This document shows positions 8,138 through 17,137 of a DNA stretch of 40,115 nt, piece by piece. Origin of the DNA: Oligoflexales bacterium (lineage in GTDB: Bacteria > Bdellovibrionota_B > Oligoflexia > Oligoflexales > JALZUQ01). A program made the position numbers and the translations under genes. Position 1 is the stretch's first letter, and each line of letters starts with the position of its first letter. The DNA lies in contig JALZUO010000069.1 of NCBI GenBank assembly GCA_023301565.1, positions 1-40,115 on the forward strand. Direction: 5' to 3'. The notes beneath the pieces are model-generated. The model had not been told where the DNA came from, did not search any database, and saw only the letters and a list, made by a program, of their open reading frames with translations.

Positions 8138-10198
8138 ATGGTGGGAAAATTGCGCAGAATCATCCTATTTTGCTTTGCTTTGTTTACGTTGGTATCTGTA
8201 CTTGCCATTTTGGCCTGTTTAGTATTCCTTTCTAAAAATAATTTTTTTGCAGACGAAACAAAGCTTTTATCAACTTTAAAGCACCACGAAACATCCGAAA
8301 GAACTTTAATCCTCGACAAGTTCAACCAACCCATCGATCAAGTTTTTACCAAATACCAGATACCTGTAGAGTTTTCTGATATTCCGAGTCATTTTGTCCA
8401 TGCGATAGTGTCCATAGAAGATAAAAACTTTTTTTCACATGCTGGTATTGACCCTCTAGCTTTTATGCGAGCCGCCGCTTTTTACCTTAAAACAAAGCTT
8501 CTAAAGAAAAAAAACATAACGCCTGGTGCCAGTACTATTACGCAGCAACTGGTACGGCACTTTTTTCTTTCGAAAAGTAAAAAGATTTCACGGAAAATCC
8601 GCGAATTGAATTTAGCCATGCAACTTGAAAATATTTTTTCGAAAGAAGAGATATTAGAAAAGTATCTAAACACGATGTATTTAGGAAACCATTGTTACGG
8701 AATAGAGGCCGCAGCAAGAAGGTACTTCTCAAAATCTGTTGCTGACCTTAGCATTGGACAAAGCGCATTAATCGCAGGACTATTCCAACTCCCTTCATTC
8801 CTTAACCCAAAAAGACACCCTAGAAGAGCAAAAAAAAGACAACAGACCGTACTAAAAGCAATGTTTCGAAATAACTACATAAATAAAGAAGAGTTCAACA
8901 ACCTTTACAATAAAGATGTTGTCTATATTTTTTCGAAAGACTCCAGAGTGGAAGAATACGGCCACTTCACAGACACCATAAAACAAAAAATCCTGAAAAT
9001 GAATTTTTCTGCGGGGAACAAAAACAAGACCTTCGATTTAGGTTTGAAAGTTTTCACGACCCTAGACAGCAAACTCCAAAAAGCAGCAACGGCTGCAATA
9101 CAAAAACAAAACGAAATTTTTTCAGAGCTTGAGGGGACTATTGCGACGACAAACGAGAAAAATAAAAAAATAGAAGCTGCTCTGTTGGCAGTAGACGTGC
9201 ATACTGGTGGGATCCTTGCGATGGTAGGCTCGAGAGATTTTTCAGAAAACCAGTTCAACCATACTACACAAGCAAAAAGATCACCCGGCTCACTCTTTAA
9301 AACCTATATCATCTCTCAGGCACTAAAAGATAACCTTGGCTGGAACAAGCTTTTTTTTGTTATGCCTTATGGCAGCAAAGACTACCGGCCCAAAAGTTCT
9401 TCACGCGATTACATGACAGAGACGACACTATCTCGGGCTTATTACTTGTCGATGAATGCGCCGCTGCTGAGCCTAGCTGAAAAGATTGGTATAAAGAAAA
9501 TCATCAAACACGCACAGAGCCTTGGGGTACGATCCCCTATTAAAAACGAAATAGGGTCAGCCATAGGCGGCTCAGACCTGACCTTTGCAGACCTTGCAAG
9601 ATCATACATACCGTATGCCACAGATGGCGCAAGGACCGAACTCACCTCAATTGTACGCATTGCAAACCGCAACGATCAAACATTGTTCCAACCAGACACA
9701 AAGCCTGCGGTCCAAGCCCTAGATCCTTCGATCGCGGCGCTAACCAGAAACGGCATGAGGCACGTTCTGCAACGTGGGACTGGAGCAACTTACGGGCACC
9801 TTGCCGCAAAAGGGATCTTCGGCAAAACAGGCACTAGCAACCGCAATAGAGATAATTGGTTTATTGGGTTCAACGACCGAATTTTAACCTTGGTTTGGGT
9901 TGGAACAGATGCACCCGAGGGTATCCCCGGAAACCTTGGGGGCGGAAAGCTTGCCCTACCTATCTTCGACACTTTTATGAATACGGCGCTTAAACACTAC
10001 CCTTCTGCTAGGTACCAGTTACCTGAAAACGTGGTGGAAATCAAAATAGACCCGTATACTGGTAAGTCAGACGAGGAAGGCATAACTATGTCATTTTTAA
10101 CAGGAACTGAGCCGCAACAGACAAATGAAGACAGCACGCTTAAGTGGGTGAAAGGCATGGGGAAAGGGAACTACCGTGAACTATATGAGTTGGAGTAG
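8138..10198 (+). CDS. class A penicillin-binding protein (transglycosylase/transpeptidase, PBP1-like)
   Basis: This bifunctional peptidoglycan synthase is anchored in the inner membrane by one helix (residues 8-32), with the rest in the periplasm. The GT51 glycosyltransferase domain (about 70-245) has catalytic E94 in SIEDKNFFSHAGID, plus GASTITQQLVR and KEEILEKYLNTMYLG. The transpeptidase domain (about 345-650) has SLFK (S385/K388), SMN (438-440) and KTGT (563-566), so all active-site motifs are intact. The 686-residue length is somewhat short for PBP1a; no OB-like insert is obvious. Its last 23 bases overlap the next gene, which may encode its activator. The ATG lacks a good ribosome binding site and sits right after a TATAAT box, so the exact start is uncertain. 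Confidence 0.95.
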   Translation: MVGKLRRIILFCFALFTLVSVLAILACLVFLSKNNFFADETKLLSTLKHHETSERTLILDKFNQPIDQVFTKYQIPVEFSDIPSHFVHAIVSIEDKNFFSHAGIDPLAFMRAAAFYLKTKLLKKKNITPGASTITQQLVRHFFLSKSKKISRKIRELNLAMQLENIFSKEEILEKYLNTMYLGNHCYGIEAAARRYFSKSVADLSIGQSALIAGLFQLPSFLNPKRHPRRAKKRQQTVLKAMFRNNYINKEEFNNLYNKDVVYIFSKDSRVEEYGHFTDTIKQKILKMNFSAGNKNKTFDLGLKVFTTLDSKLQKAATAAIQKQNEIFSELEGTIATTNEKNKKIEAALLAVDVHTGGILAMVGSRDFSENQFNHTTQAKRSPGSLFKTYIISQALKDNLGWNKLFFVMPYGSKDYRPKSSSRDYMTETTLSRAYYLSMNAPLLSLAEKIGIKKIIKHAQSLGVRSPIKNEIGSAIGGSDLTFADLARSYIPYATDGARTELTSIVRIANRNDQTLFQPDTKPAVQALDPSIAALTRNGMRHVLQRGTGATYGHLAAKGIFGKTGTSNRNRDNWFIGFNDRILTLVWVGTDAPEGIPGNLGGGKLALPIFDTFMNTALKHYPSARYQLPENVVEIKIDPYTGKSDEEGITMSFLTGTEPQQTNEDSTLKWVKGMGKGNYRELYELE

Positions 10199-11669
10199 CA
10201 TTGCTGCCATTGTCTTTTTAATATCTGCAAGCTCCAAGGCGTCTGCAGGTAAGGACCATTACCAGTCAATCTGTGAAAACTTTTTAGTGGAAGCAAAATC
10301 GACTGTTCAAAGCTTGATGAGATTTATTCCCAAAAAAGACTATAAGAATATTAAACCTCGATACAAAAAAATTCTTCGAATCAGCAAAAAAAACTGTGAA
10401 AACCCAAAAGTTACCAGCAAACTCAAGACCGTTTTCAATGAGTACCTTTCTGTAGACCAAAAAAAAATAGCAATTTTGATTCCTAAAAAATCTCTCTCTG
10501 GCGAAGTCTACGCAAAGTTACTTAAAAAAATGGCAAAAGACTCAAACCTTGAGTGGAAGTTCAAAACCTACACGACCGCTTCGTTGCAGGAAACAAAAAA
10601 AGATAAAACGCTCCAAGCATTAGCCCAGGCGATTCTCATAGACGGTGTGGACATGGTTTTAGGAGGGTTCGGAAGAACCCAATCAGAGTTAATCAAAGCA
10701 CAAGCAGACAAGATCCGCATTCCTAGCCTTTTGCTTCACGGAGAAATCAACTCAGATCAAGACGACACTGCGAAAAGCTTATCCTACCGGGTAGCACCTG
10801 ACCCGACTTCGCTTGTAAAAGGCTTGCTCTCGACAGCAATGCAAAGAGGTGTGAAAAACCTAGCGATTCTGGCTACCGAAAAATCTTTTGACAGTCAGTT
10901 TGCAAAGACTTTTAAAACTGAAGCATTAAAAGCTGGCCTGTCAATCGTCAAAGAGATTAAGTATGAAGGTCAAAACACAGACCAGCTAGACCTAGCTGTC
11001 AAGGCACTCCTAGAAATCGATAGGGAGAAGCGAGCAGAAGAGTTTGCAGCGCTAGTGGAAGAAAAAAAAGCCTTAGCTGAAACAAACGTTGAAAACTTCC
11101 GCCTCTCTGGAGTTTACTTAGATCCTGTTGTTGATTTTGATGCTATATTTGTCCCCGACGACTTCCGGCAAACAAGGTTTGCCGCTAAGATGCTCCAATT
11201 CTATGGGCTAAAAGAAACAGCTATGCTTGGTGGGCCAAGGTGGCGAGCGAAAGAAATGGTAGATCCTTATGACCCTTTTCTCAAACACAGTTTTTTCGCA
11301 GACAACATTGGATACTACAGTGGTGCAAGTCCATACATTAGAAATACTTTGAAAATTGAAGAGAACCATTTCCTATCTCCAAAAAAAACAATGCTTTTCG
11401 ACATGGCCTTGGTGGCTGAAAAAGTAATTAAAAGCCTTCACAATCTGGGAAAAAACGATTCAACTAGGTCTTATCTTTTTTCAGAGTGGGTGAATAACGC
11501 AAAAACGGCAGGACCTGACAATAGCAACTTATGGCATAGGAATGCCTACGTTTTTGGTTTTGAAAAAGGAACCATCGCCCTAAAGTCTAGGCCAGAAAAA
11601 CCAGACGAAGTGCAAAAAAATCTAAACATTACAACCGGAAAAAACCCACTCCCAACCAAGGTTCACTGA
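10176..11669 (+). CDS. periplasmic ligand-binding-fold protein, candidate PBP activator (LpoA-like)
   Basis: The gene starts at a GTG (10176) with AAAGGG seven bases upstream, inside the end of the PBP gene, so the two are coupled. The 497-residue product has a signal peptide (residues 1-24, cleavage after ASA) and no lipobox cysteine, so it should be free in the periplasm. After a helical N-terminal region, residues 97 onward read KKIAILIPKKSLSGEVYAKLL, then IDGVDMVLGGFGRTQSE and IRIPSLLLHGE, a pattern of type 1 periplasmic binding proteins (Leu/Ile/Val receptor fold). LpoA, the lipoprotein activator of PBP1A in E. coli, has this fold in its C-terminal domain, so an activator role is inferred from fold plus linkage. 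An ABC-transporter solute receptor is the alternative, but no permease genes are near. Confidence 0.65.
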   Translation: MNYMSWSSIAAIVFLISASSKASAGKDHYQSICENFLVEAKSTVQSLMRFIPKKDYKNIKPRYKKILRISKKNCENPKVTSKLKTVFNEYLSVDQKKIAILIPKKSLSGEVYAKLLKKMAKDSNLEWKFKTYTTASLQETKKDKTLQALAQAILIDGVDMVLGGFGRTQSELIKAQADKIRIPSLLLHGEINSDQDDTAKSLSYRVAPDPTSLVKGLLSTAMQRGVKNLAILATEKSFDSQFAKTFKTEALKAGLSIVKEIKYEGQNTDQLDLAVKALLEIDREKRAEEFAALVEEKKALAETNVENFRLSGVYLDPVVDFDAIFVPDDFRQTRFAAKMLQFYGLKETAMLGGPRWRAKEMVDPYDPFLKHSFFADNIGYYSGASPYIRNTLKIEENHFLSPKKTMLFDMALVAEKVIKSLHNLGKNDSTRSYLFSEWVNNAKTAGPDNSNLWHRNAYVFGFEKGTIALKSRPEKPDEVQKNLNITTGKNPLPTKVH

Positions 11670-12428
11670 AGAGATACTCCTTTTTAATTGAGCTGACATC
11701 ATCTGACTGCTAAGCACTTGAATCACAGCCTTTCCTTTCGGCCTTCCTTTTTTAGGTAAAATCCGGTCAATTTGCCTCGCAACGGCGTCGGAAGAATCAA
11801 ACAAGGCAACATCTGAACCTAGGTAATCCAGCAGAACATCTTTAATAAAAAAGAAGTGAGTACAGCCAAGGACGACTGCCTGGGGCTGGAACAACTTCAC
11901 TTGCTGCAAAAGAGATTCTACAGAGCTCCGCTTGTCGTAGGCTAAATTTTTTATAGTCTTACCCAGAAAGATTGTTTCTGCTAAAAGCACTAGATCTTCA
12001 GAAGCAAAACTCTTTACTTTTTTATTGGCAGCAAAATCGCCAACAAGACCTCGTAGGTATTCACTGTTTCCTGTAGCAGATGTTGAAAGTATCGCAACTT
12101 TGTCAACACCCGGCTTCGCTGCTGCAGGCTTAACTGCTGGGACAACGCCAACAAACGGGATATCAAAACTAGAACGCAAACTAGCAAGAGCACAAACGCT
12201 TAACGTATTGCATGCTATGACAAATAAATCAGGGTCCAAATCTTGGATGAGCCGGCCTACTACCGCTTTCGCCCTATCTACCAACCAATCAGACTTTTTA
12301 TCGCCGTAAGGGAGGTTTTTATGGTCGAAAAAATAATGGTAATGCAGATCGTCTCGAAGCTCTATCGTTGAACGAAGGACACTAAGACCACCTAATCCTG
12401 AGTCTAAAAATACTACTTTTTTCACCAT
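11622..12428 (-). CDS. murI: glutamate racemase
   Basis: The enzyme interconverts L- and D-glutamate to supply D-Glu for peptidoglycan, in the cytoplasm. The 268 residues show D9-S10 in FLDSGLGGLS, NLPYGDK (38-44), the first catalytic cysteine C73 in ACNT, and the second C189 in LGCTH. STSATGNS (115-122) is also typical. The ATG at 12428 has AAGG at correct spacing (TAAGGCAACC before ATG). Its 3' end overlaps the convergent periplasmic protein gene by 48 bases. It is divergent from the gluQ homologue across a 68-bp gap. The location among peptidoglycan genes fits its role. Confidence 0.95.
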   Translation of the reverse strand: MVKKVVFLDSGLGGLSVLRSTIELRDDLHYHYFFDHKNLPYGDKKSDWLVDRAKAVVGRLIQDLDPDLFVIACNTLSVCALASLRSSFDIPFVGVVPAVKPAAAKPGVDKVAILSTSATGNSEYLRGLVGDFAANKKVKSFASEDLVLLAETIFLGKTIKNLAYDKRSSVESLLQQVKLFQPQAVVLGCTHFFFIKDVLLDYLGSDVALFDSSDAVARQIDRILPKKGRPKGKAVIQVLSSQMMSAQLKRSISSVNLGWEWVFSGCNV

Positions 12429-12496
12429 GGTTGCCTTATAATCATGACAGTCTGAACTCTAAACTAACACACTAAACACATGAGAATCGAACGCAG

Positions 12497-13315
12497 ATGA
12501 ACCTAACGCGCTTTGCACCCACACCAAACGGCCCGCTGCACCTTGGGCATTTTTTCAACCTAATGGTAATCCATGCTCTGTCAGAAAAATACCAGTTAAA
12601 AAAAGTACTTAGGGCTGAAAACCGAGACCCCCAAAGATGTAGTGGAGAGAACCTAAGGGCTCTCGACTCTTGCTTAAGCCAGTTAGAAGAGCTGGGGTCA
12701 TTTCCCATAAGGTTAAAAAACCAAAGTGAGCGTACCGATAGATATGCATACGTTGCAAAGATTCTGCAGACCAAAAACCTTCTTTTCGCTTGCACCTGTT
12801 CCAGGAAACAGCTTCAAAACCACGTAGAAAATCAAACAACAGCTGTTTGCACTGCCTGCAAGCGAAAAAATCTACCGCTAGAAGCAAAAGATGTACGCTG
12901 GCGCTTTTCGGCAGGGTTTGGCAGCGTCGCAGACGGCGTGCTGATACGCAACAAAGACAAAATTTTTTCATTTGAATTCACCAGCATAGTCGATGACTAT
13001 GACGATAAGATTACTCACGTGATTAGAGGTGCAGACCTAAAACCACTGCAAATCAAATTAGGTACACTTCGCAAAGCGGTGTTCCCAGACGCTCCTGAGC
13101 TTAAATACTTCTACCACCCCGTGCTTTATGAGAACAAGAGTCAAAAGCTAAGTAAGTCTAAAGATTCTTCTTCCTTAGCAAGAATGCTGGAAACCGGATG
13201 GACCATAGACCTGCTTATTGGATACTGCGGATTTCTTCTTGGTTATCAAAATACCCTCCAAAAGCGTAGCCTTAGCTGGTGGGTTGTTAATGGACCCCAA
13301 AAGCTTCTTCAATAA
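12497..13315 (+). CDS. gluQ: glutamyl-Q tRNA(Asp) synthetase homologue
   Basis: This 272-residue protein is a truncated class I glutamyl-tRNA synthetase without an anticodon-binding domain, the hallmark of GluQ-RS, which glutamylates queuosine in tRNA-Asp. It has the HIGH-type motif HLGH at 15-18, preceded by RFAPTPNGPL, the KMSKS-type motif KLSKS at 217-221, and a four-cysteine zinc site (C99, C101, C118, C121). The usual RxEDxDPxR substrate loop reads RAENRDPQR (39-47), with Asn in place of the first Asp. The ATG at 12497 has no strong ribosome binding site. The 3' end overlaps the convergent transglycosylase gene by 29 bases. A possible -10 TATAAT lies at 12437-12442. Confidence 0.85.
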   Translation: MNLTRFAPTPNGPLHLGHFFNLMVIHALSEKYQLKKVLRAENRDPQRCSGENLRALDSCLSQLEELGSFPIRLKNQSERTDRYAYVAKILQTKNLLFACTCSRKQLQNHVENQTTAVCTACKRKNLPLEAKDVRWRFSAGFGSVADGVLIRNKDKIFSFEFTSIVDDYDDKITHVIRGADLKPLQIKLGTLRKAVFPDAPELKYFYHPVLYENKSQKLSKSKDSSSLARMLETGWTIDLLIGYCGFLLGYQNTLQKRSLSWWVVNGPQKLLQ

Positions 13316-15488
13316 CAGGAGATAACATCGCCATCTGTCCAAGCTTTTCTTTGTAGTAATACTGGCTGTAGTAAAAGTAGTTTCTAAACAGAAGCTTCAC
13401 ATATTTTTGGGTCTCTCGGTAAGGAATAGATTCAATAAAATAAAAGATATCGTCTGTTGGAATATTATTTTTCCACCTTCTGGTCGCACTAGGGCTCGCG
13501 TTGTATGACGTCATAACAAAGACAGGGTGTTTATACTTTTTCTTGAGTGACTTAAGGTGGTGCACACCAATTGCAATATTATTTTCTGGCTTTTTTAAGA
13601 ATGACCGACTGATTCTTTTTCGTTTAAACGTACTTTTTAGGTTCAAACCCTTTATGTAAGAAGATGATAATGACCTTCGTTCAGCTTTTGCTGTTGCTGG
13701 CATCAGCTGCATCAGGCCTACGGCGCCTGCCGGTGAAACGGCTAGTGGGTTAAACACGCTTTCTTGCCTAATGATGGATAAAGGTAGAACTGGATCTATC
13801 CCTGCCTGGCTTGCTGCATGCTCTATCTGGGATCTATAAGCCATAGGAAAAAAAACAGTTTCTATACCGAGAGGTAAAACGCCGCGATCATAGTGGTCTA
13901 AGGTTGCTAAAGATTTAATAGCACCTAGATAGTCACCGGAGGCAGACATCAAAATAGCTTTTGCGGCATAAAACCCTTCTATGCGCCCAGCGGGCTGCAA
14001 AAAGCTGATCTCACACTGTACTGACTTGCTTTCACCTAGAGAGCCAAGCGTTTGAACCCAGTCCAGGCGCTTTTTATCACTTGGAGAAAACTGCTTGTAA
14101 AGCCAAGCTTTACTAAAAACTTGCTTGCTTGCATGTGGCGACGCTACTAGTGGTACTTTAAACTCGTGCAAAACAGCGTGTGCCATCGCACCATAAAAAC
14201 TCGAAAAATGTTTTTTTGCTAGGCTCTGAAAAAGCTTCAGTGCAGCGTCTTTCTTTTTTTTTGCAAATAACGCCCGCCCTTGCCAAAACATAGAAAACCC
14301 TACCGCATTATCTGAACCTAAAACAGTTTTTGCATACTGTTTATATTCTTCAGCCACGCTGCCGATGCGATCAAAATTTTTATTCTGATACAAAAGAACG
14401 ATGAATCTTTGCATGTTTTTGCGCACCCACTCTTTTTCAAGAAGCTTCTTATGTTCCGCAACAAAAGAGTAGGCTTTAATAGCAGGCTCAAACGTACCAG
14501 CACTGTCCAAGACTCTGCCTGCGAAAAAAACCTGTGCGACCTCTACAAAGCTAGGTTTTTGCTTTTCATATACCTTCTCTGCCGCCTTCCGTGCAAACAA
14601 GGTGTCGCTGGCACTCGGACTGCCTTTTGCAACGTACGCTTTATATAAACCGTGCAACGCGCGTAGCTCAACCGACTGCACCCCTTGTATCTGAAGTTCG
14701 GAAAAAAAACCGGTAGCTGAATCGGGAGTTTTTCCGTGTTTGCCAAAAAAACAGCGCCCATTCTTTAATATAATAGGCATCAGGCTTTGCAAAGTCGTAG
14801 CCTGTTTGCGCAAAACCAACGTTGCCGCATCTACTTTGCGTTCACAACTGCCAGAAACAGCCGCTATAGCCACTGGTTCATAGGCCAGCCACCCTGGCAC
14901 ATCGTCTAAAAGACTCGGAATCTTTGAAACTAAAAACGGTTTGATCGACTGAGGGACGGAGACTTTTTTAAAAAGATCCTTCCTAAGGGCGGAACTTGTA
15001 TTGGAGAAAATCCGCCGGTAGAGATTACGAACCCGTCTGTTTGGCAAATAAGATGCAAGCTCGCGAAAAACATCTTTAAAATCTTCTAGCTCTGCACTCT
15101 GGATCCAGGCTTTTGTAGCAAAGTTATCCAAACTAGCAAAATCACGGCACGACCCGGTTTTGTCAGTTAAAAAAGAGGTCGAGTCAGGGACATGAAGACT
15201 CTTGATATAACTTTGTTCAAAAGAAACAGCTGTTTTGACATCAACATCGCTCTGCGCTTTAGCCTGTCCGCTTACATACATTGAATAAAGGTGCCCTGCC
15301 TTACCTTTTTGAATCTTTCCCGCGGGCATGCCTGTATTTTTTTTTGAAGCAGTTGACTGCTTGCCGAGCCAACTTTCTAAGCCTGGATCGACAGAGAAGA
15401 AGGGTTGTTTTATGCCTCCCATTAAAAAAGGGAGTGCGCTCAAAAACAGCACGCAAAAGGACAGCTTTAGTTTTTTTGAATAATTCAT
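13287..15488 (-). CDS. slt: soluble lytic murein transglycosylase (Slt70-like)
   Basis: This 733-residue periplasmic enzyme has an N-terminal signal sequence (residues 1 to about 25, KKLKLSFCVLFLSALPF). A long alpha-helical superhelix-type region (about 100-540) comes before the C-terminal SLT domain (about 563-700). The catalytic glutamate is E576 in SIIRQESVFNPLAVSPAGAV, followed by GLMQLMPATA and later NIAIGVHHLKSL and MTSYNASPSATRRW. Slt enzymes cleave glycan strands to 1,6-anhydro-muropeptides and often remove uncrosslinked strands. It is somewhat longer than E. coli Slt70 (about 645 residues). It is divergent from the dedA-type gene. AAGG lies only two bases before the ATG, so the start is not firmly supported. 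Confidence 0.92.
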   Translation of the reverse strand: MNYSKKLKLSFCVLFLSALPFLMGGIKQPFFSVDPGLESWLGKQSTASKKNTGMPAGKIQKGKAGHLYSMYVSGQAKAQSDVDVKTAVSFEQSYIKSLHVPDSTSFLTDKTGSCRDFASLDNFATKAWIQSAELEDFKDVFRELASYLPNRRVRNLYRRIFSNTSSALRKDLFKKVSVPQSIKPFLVSKIPSLLDDVPGWLAYEPVAIAAVSGSCERKVDAATLVLRKQATTLQSLMPIILKNGRCFFGKHGKTPDSATGFFSELQIQGVQSVELRALHGLYKAYVAKGSPSASDTLFARKAAEKVYEKQKPSFVEVAQVFFAGRVLDSAGTFEPAIKAYSFVAEHKKLLEKEWVRKNMQRFIVLLYQNKNFDRIGSVAEEYKQYAKTVLGSDNAVGFSMFWQGRALFAKKKKDAALKLFQSLAKKHFSSFYGAMAHAVLHEFKVPLVASPHASKQVFSKAWLYKQFSPSDKKRLDWVQTLGSLGESKSVQCEISFLQPAGRIEGFYAAKAILMSASGDYLGAIKSLATLDHYDRGVLPLGIETVFFPMAYRSQIEHAASQAGIDPVLPLSIIRQESVFNPLAVSPAGAVGLMQLMPATAKAERRSLSSSYIKGLNLKSTFKRKRISRSFLKKPENNIAIGVHHLKSLKKKYKHPVFVMTSYNASPSATRRWKNNIPTDDIFYFIESIPYRETQKYVKLLFRNYFYYSQYYYKEKLGQMAMLSPVIEEAFGVH

Positions 15489-15509
15489 ATCCTTATTGTA
15501 ACAAAATCA

Positions 15510-15523
15510 GTCTAAAGCTAGAC
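15510..15523. repeat. short inverted repeat between slt and the DedA gene
   Basis: GTCTA-AAGC-TAGAC lies in the 82-bp divergent intergenic region, about midway between the two starts. It could be an operator for either gene, but the arms are only five bases and chance occurrence is possible. Confidence 0.25.
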
Positions 15524-15570
15524 TTAAGAGCATTTTTTAACCACACACCGCCAGAGGCATTGGAGCTCTT

Positions 15571-16200
15571 ATGTTTGCCGGAATAGCCAACTTCTTCATG
15601 GACCAATTGGACTCAGCGAACTATCTGGGTATCTATATCTTGATGACCATAGAAAGCTCGTTCATACCATTTCCAAGCGAAATCGTGATGATTCCAGCGG
15701 GCTACTTAGTCTATCAAGGCAAGCTGGAGTTTACAGGCGCATTCCTCGCTGGGACAGCGGGAAGTCTGACAGGAGCGTTGATTAATTACAGTATTGGCTA
15801 TTTTGGTGGAAGACACCTTCTTTTTAAATATGGGAAGTATTTTTTTGTTAGCTCTAAAACTTTAAACTTGGTTGACCGTTTCTTTTTGCGCTATGGCGAT
15901 ATTGCTACTTTTAGTTCCCGGCTTATATTTGGTGTTCGCCAACTTGTGAGTGTGCCGGCAGGCGTTGCGAAAATGAACCTGGTTAAATTTTGCACCTATA
16001 CTGTTGCTGGTGCTGGCCTATGGGTAGGTTTTCTGATTTGGGTTGGACACTATCTGGCATCGAAAGAGAGTAATTGGCATACACTTTGGAAACAAAACAA
16101 AGTCAGCGTAGTGATCGGTGGAATCACCGTCGCAGCCATTCTAGGATTCCTTGTTTTTGTCACAAAAAAGACGTTGAATAAAATTAGTACTAAGAACTAA
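15571..16200 (+). CDS. DedA-family membrane protein (probable polyprenyl-phosphate transporter)
   Basis: This 209-residue inner-membrane protein carries DedA motifs: E28 and PFPSE (33-37), GTAGSLTGALINYSIGYFGG (61-80), and SRLIFGVRQLVSVPAG (116-131) with arginines R117 and R123. Re-entrant hydrophobic segments and a C-terminal helix (about 175-197) are visible. Some DedA proteins are known to recycle undecaprenyl phosphate across the inner membrane, which suits the neighbouring peptidoglycan genes; other members handle phosphatidylethanolamine or proton-linked homeostasis. The ATG has GGAG five bases upstream. It ends seven bases before the convergent gspN stop. Confidence 0.9.
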   Translation: MFAGIANFFMDQLDSANYLGIYILMTIESSFIPFPSEIVMIPAGYLVYQGKLEFTGAFLAGTAGSLTGALINYSIGYFGGRHLLFKYGKYFFVSSKTLNLVDRFFLRYGDIATFSSRLIFGVRQLVSVPAGVAKMNLVKFCTYTVAGAGLWVGFLIWVGHYLASKESNWHTLWKQNKVSVVIGGITVAAILGFLVFVTKKTLNKISTKN

Positions 16201-16207
16201 CAGGGAG

Positions 16208-17128
16208 CTAAGAACCAAGTCGTTTGCTTACGACAAACCTATACTTACCAGGAGAGACTTCCTCACCGCCAAGCCCTGGAAGAAAGTAGCCTATACTATC
16301 AAGCAAGGCTCCACCTAGACCTAGGTCAATGGTTAGGTTCAGCTGAGAGTCAGCGGTACGCTTTTCCAGCTTTATGCCTCCAGCGGGTTTTAAGTTTAGA
16401 TCTGTCGCATCTATGATTGTTTTGCTGTCAATTTTAACAGACCCTTTCTTAATTTTTGCTGCTATCAAACCTTTTCTAACCTGCTGGTCAGGGATACCCA
16501 TCTCAGGGTCAAAGCTCAGCTTCGAGTTTTGCAAAGTAAGATCGACAATGCCGTCGGCCGTACTAGCATCACCATTTTTCATGTGAAGACTTACTTCGCC
16601 TGTGATTTGGCCATCGATACCAAGCTGTTGCAACAATGGCTGGACAACGGGAGACACGCCCCTAGAGTTAGCCATACTATCTAGGGCAAATGCGCTTATA
16701 TCATCGACTCTAAACTTTTCTGCCCAAACCTGGACACCACCACTCGAGGCTTTTCCAAGAAGCAAACTTAGTAAAGGTGTGTCTGTCTGGACAGTCAAAC
16801 TACCAAGTTTTTTACCAGAAAGCTTTATGCGAATACTTGCCTTACCGATCAAAGTTCTCCACAAAACAAGGTTTATTCTAGCGTGGTCAAACTCAAAACT
16901 TTTCGAGGCACCCAGCTTTTGCATGACAATCTTGTCGCCCTTAATTCCTACGATCAAAGCAGGCTTAAGGTTCTGCATTCGGATAGCGTACCCAGTCTGC
17001 TTTTGAACTTGCGCAGATAAAAGCTCTTTCAACACCCCATAAGGAAAAGTTAAATACAGAAAGAACACAAACCCTACACAGAAAACAAGACCCCAAAGAG
17101 CCCACTGCACTTTTTTATTTGAAAACAC
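16208..17128 (-). CDS. gspN: type II secretion system protein GspN
   Basis: This 306-residue protein has one N-terminal membrane helix (residues 10-29) and a large periplasmic part rich in beta-strand patterns. The AsmA/GspN-like character shows in FPYGVLKELLSAQVQKQTGYAIRMQNL (29-55) and in repeated segments such as ITGEVSLHMKNG and ADGIVDLTLQNSKLSF. GspN is a variable T2SS component found in delta-proteobacteria and Leptospira; its exact role is not settled. It is the last gene of the gsp run, 9 bases after gspM. The call relies on both sequence pattern and position. Confidence 0.8.
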   Translation of the reverse strand: MFSNKKVQWALWGLVFCVGFVFFLYLTFPYGVLKELLSAQVQKQTGYAIRMQNLKPALIVGIKGDKIVMQKLGASKSFEFDHARINLVLWRTLIGKASIRIKLSGKKLGSLTVQTDTPLLSLLLGKASSGGVQVWAEKFRVDDISAFALDSMANSRGVSPVVQPLLQQLGIDGQITGEVSLHMKNGDASTADGIVDLTLQNSKLSFDPEMGIPDQQVRKGLIAAKIKKGSVKIDSKTIIDATDLNLKPAGGIKLEKRTADSQLNLTIDLGLGGALLDSIGYFLPGLGGEEVSPGKYRFVVSKRLGS

Positions 17129-17137
17129 CCTACTCTC

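Noticed and set aside
12480-12500. Six-codon frame (MRIERR) ending in ATGA across the gluQ start, a possible leader peptide
   Set aside because: It has no ribosome binding site or regulatory codon pattern; such a short frame is likely by chance.
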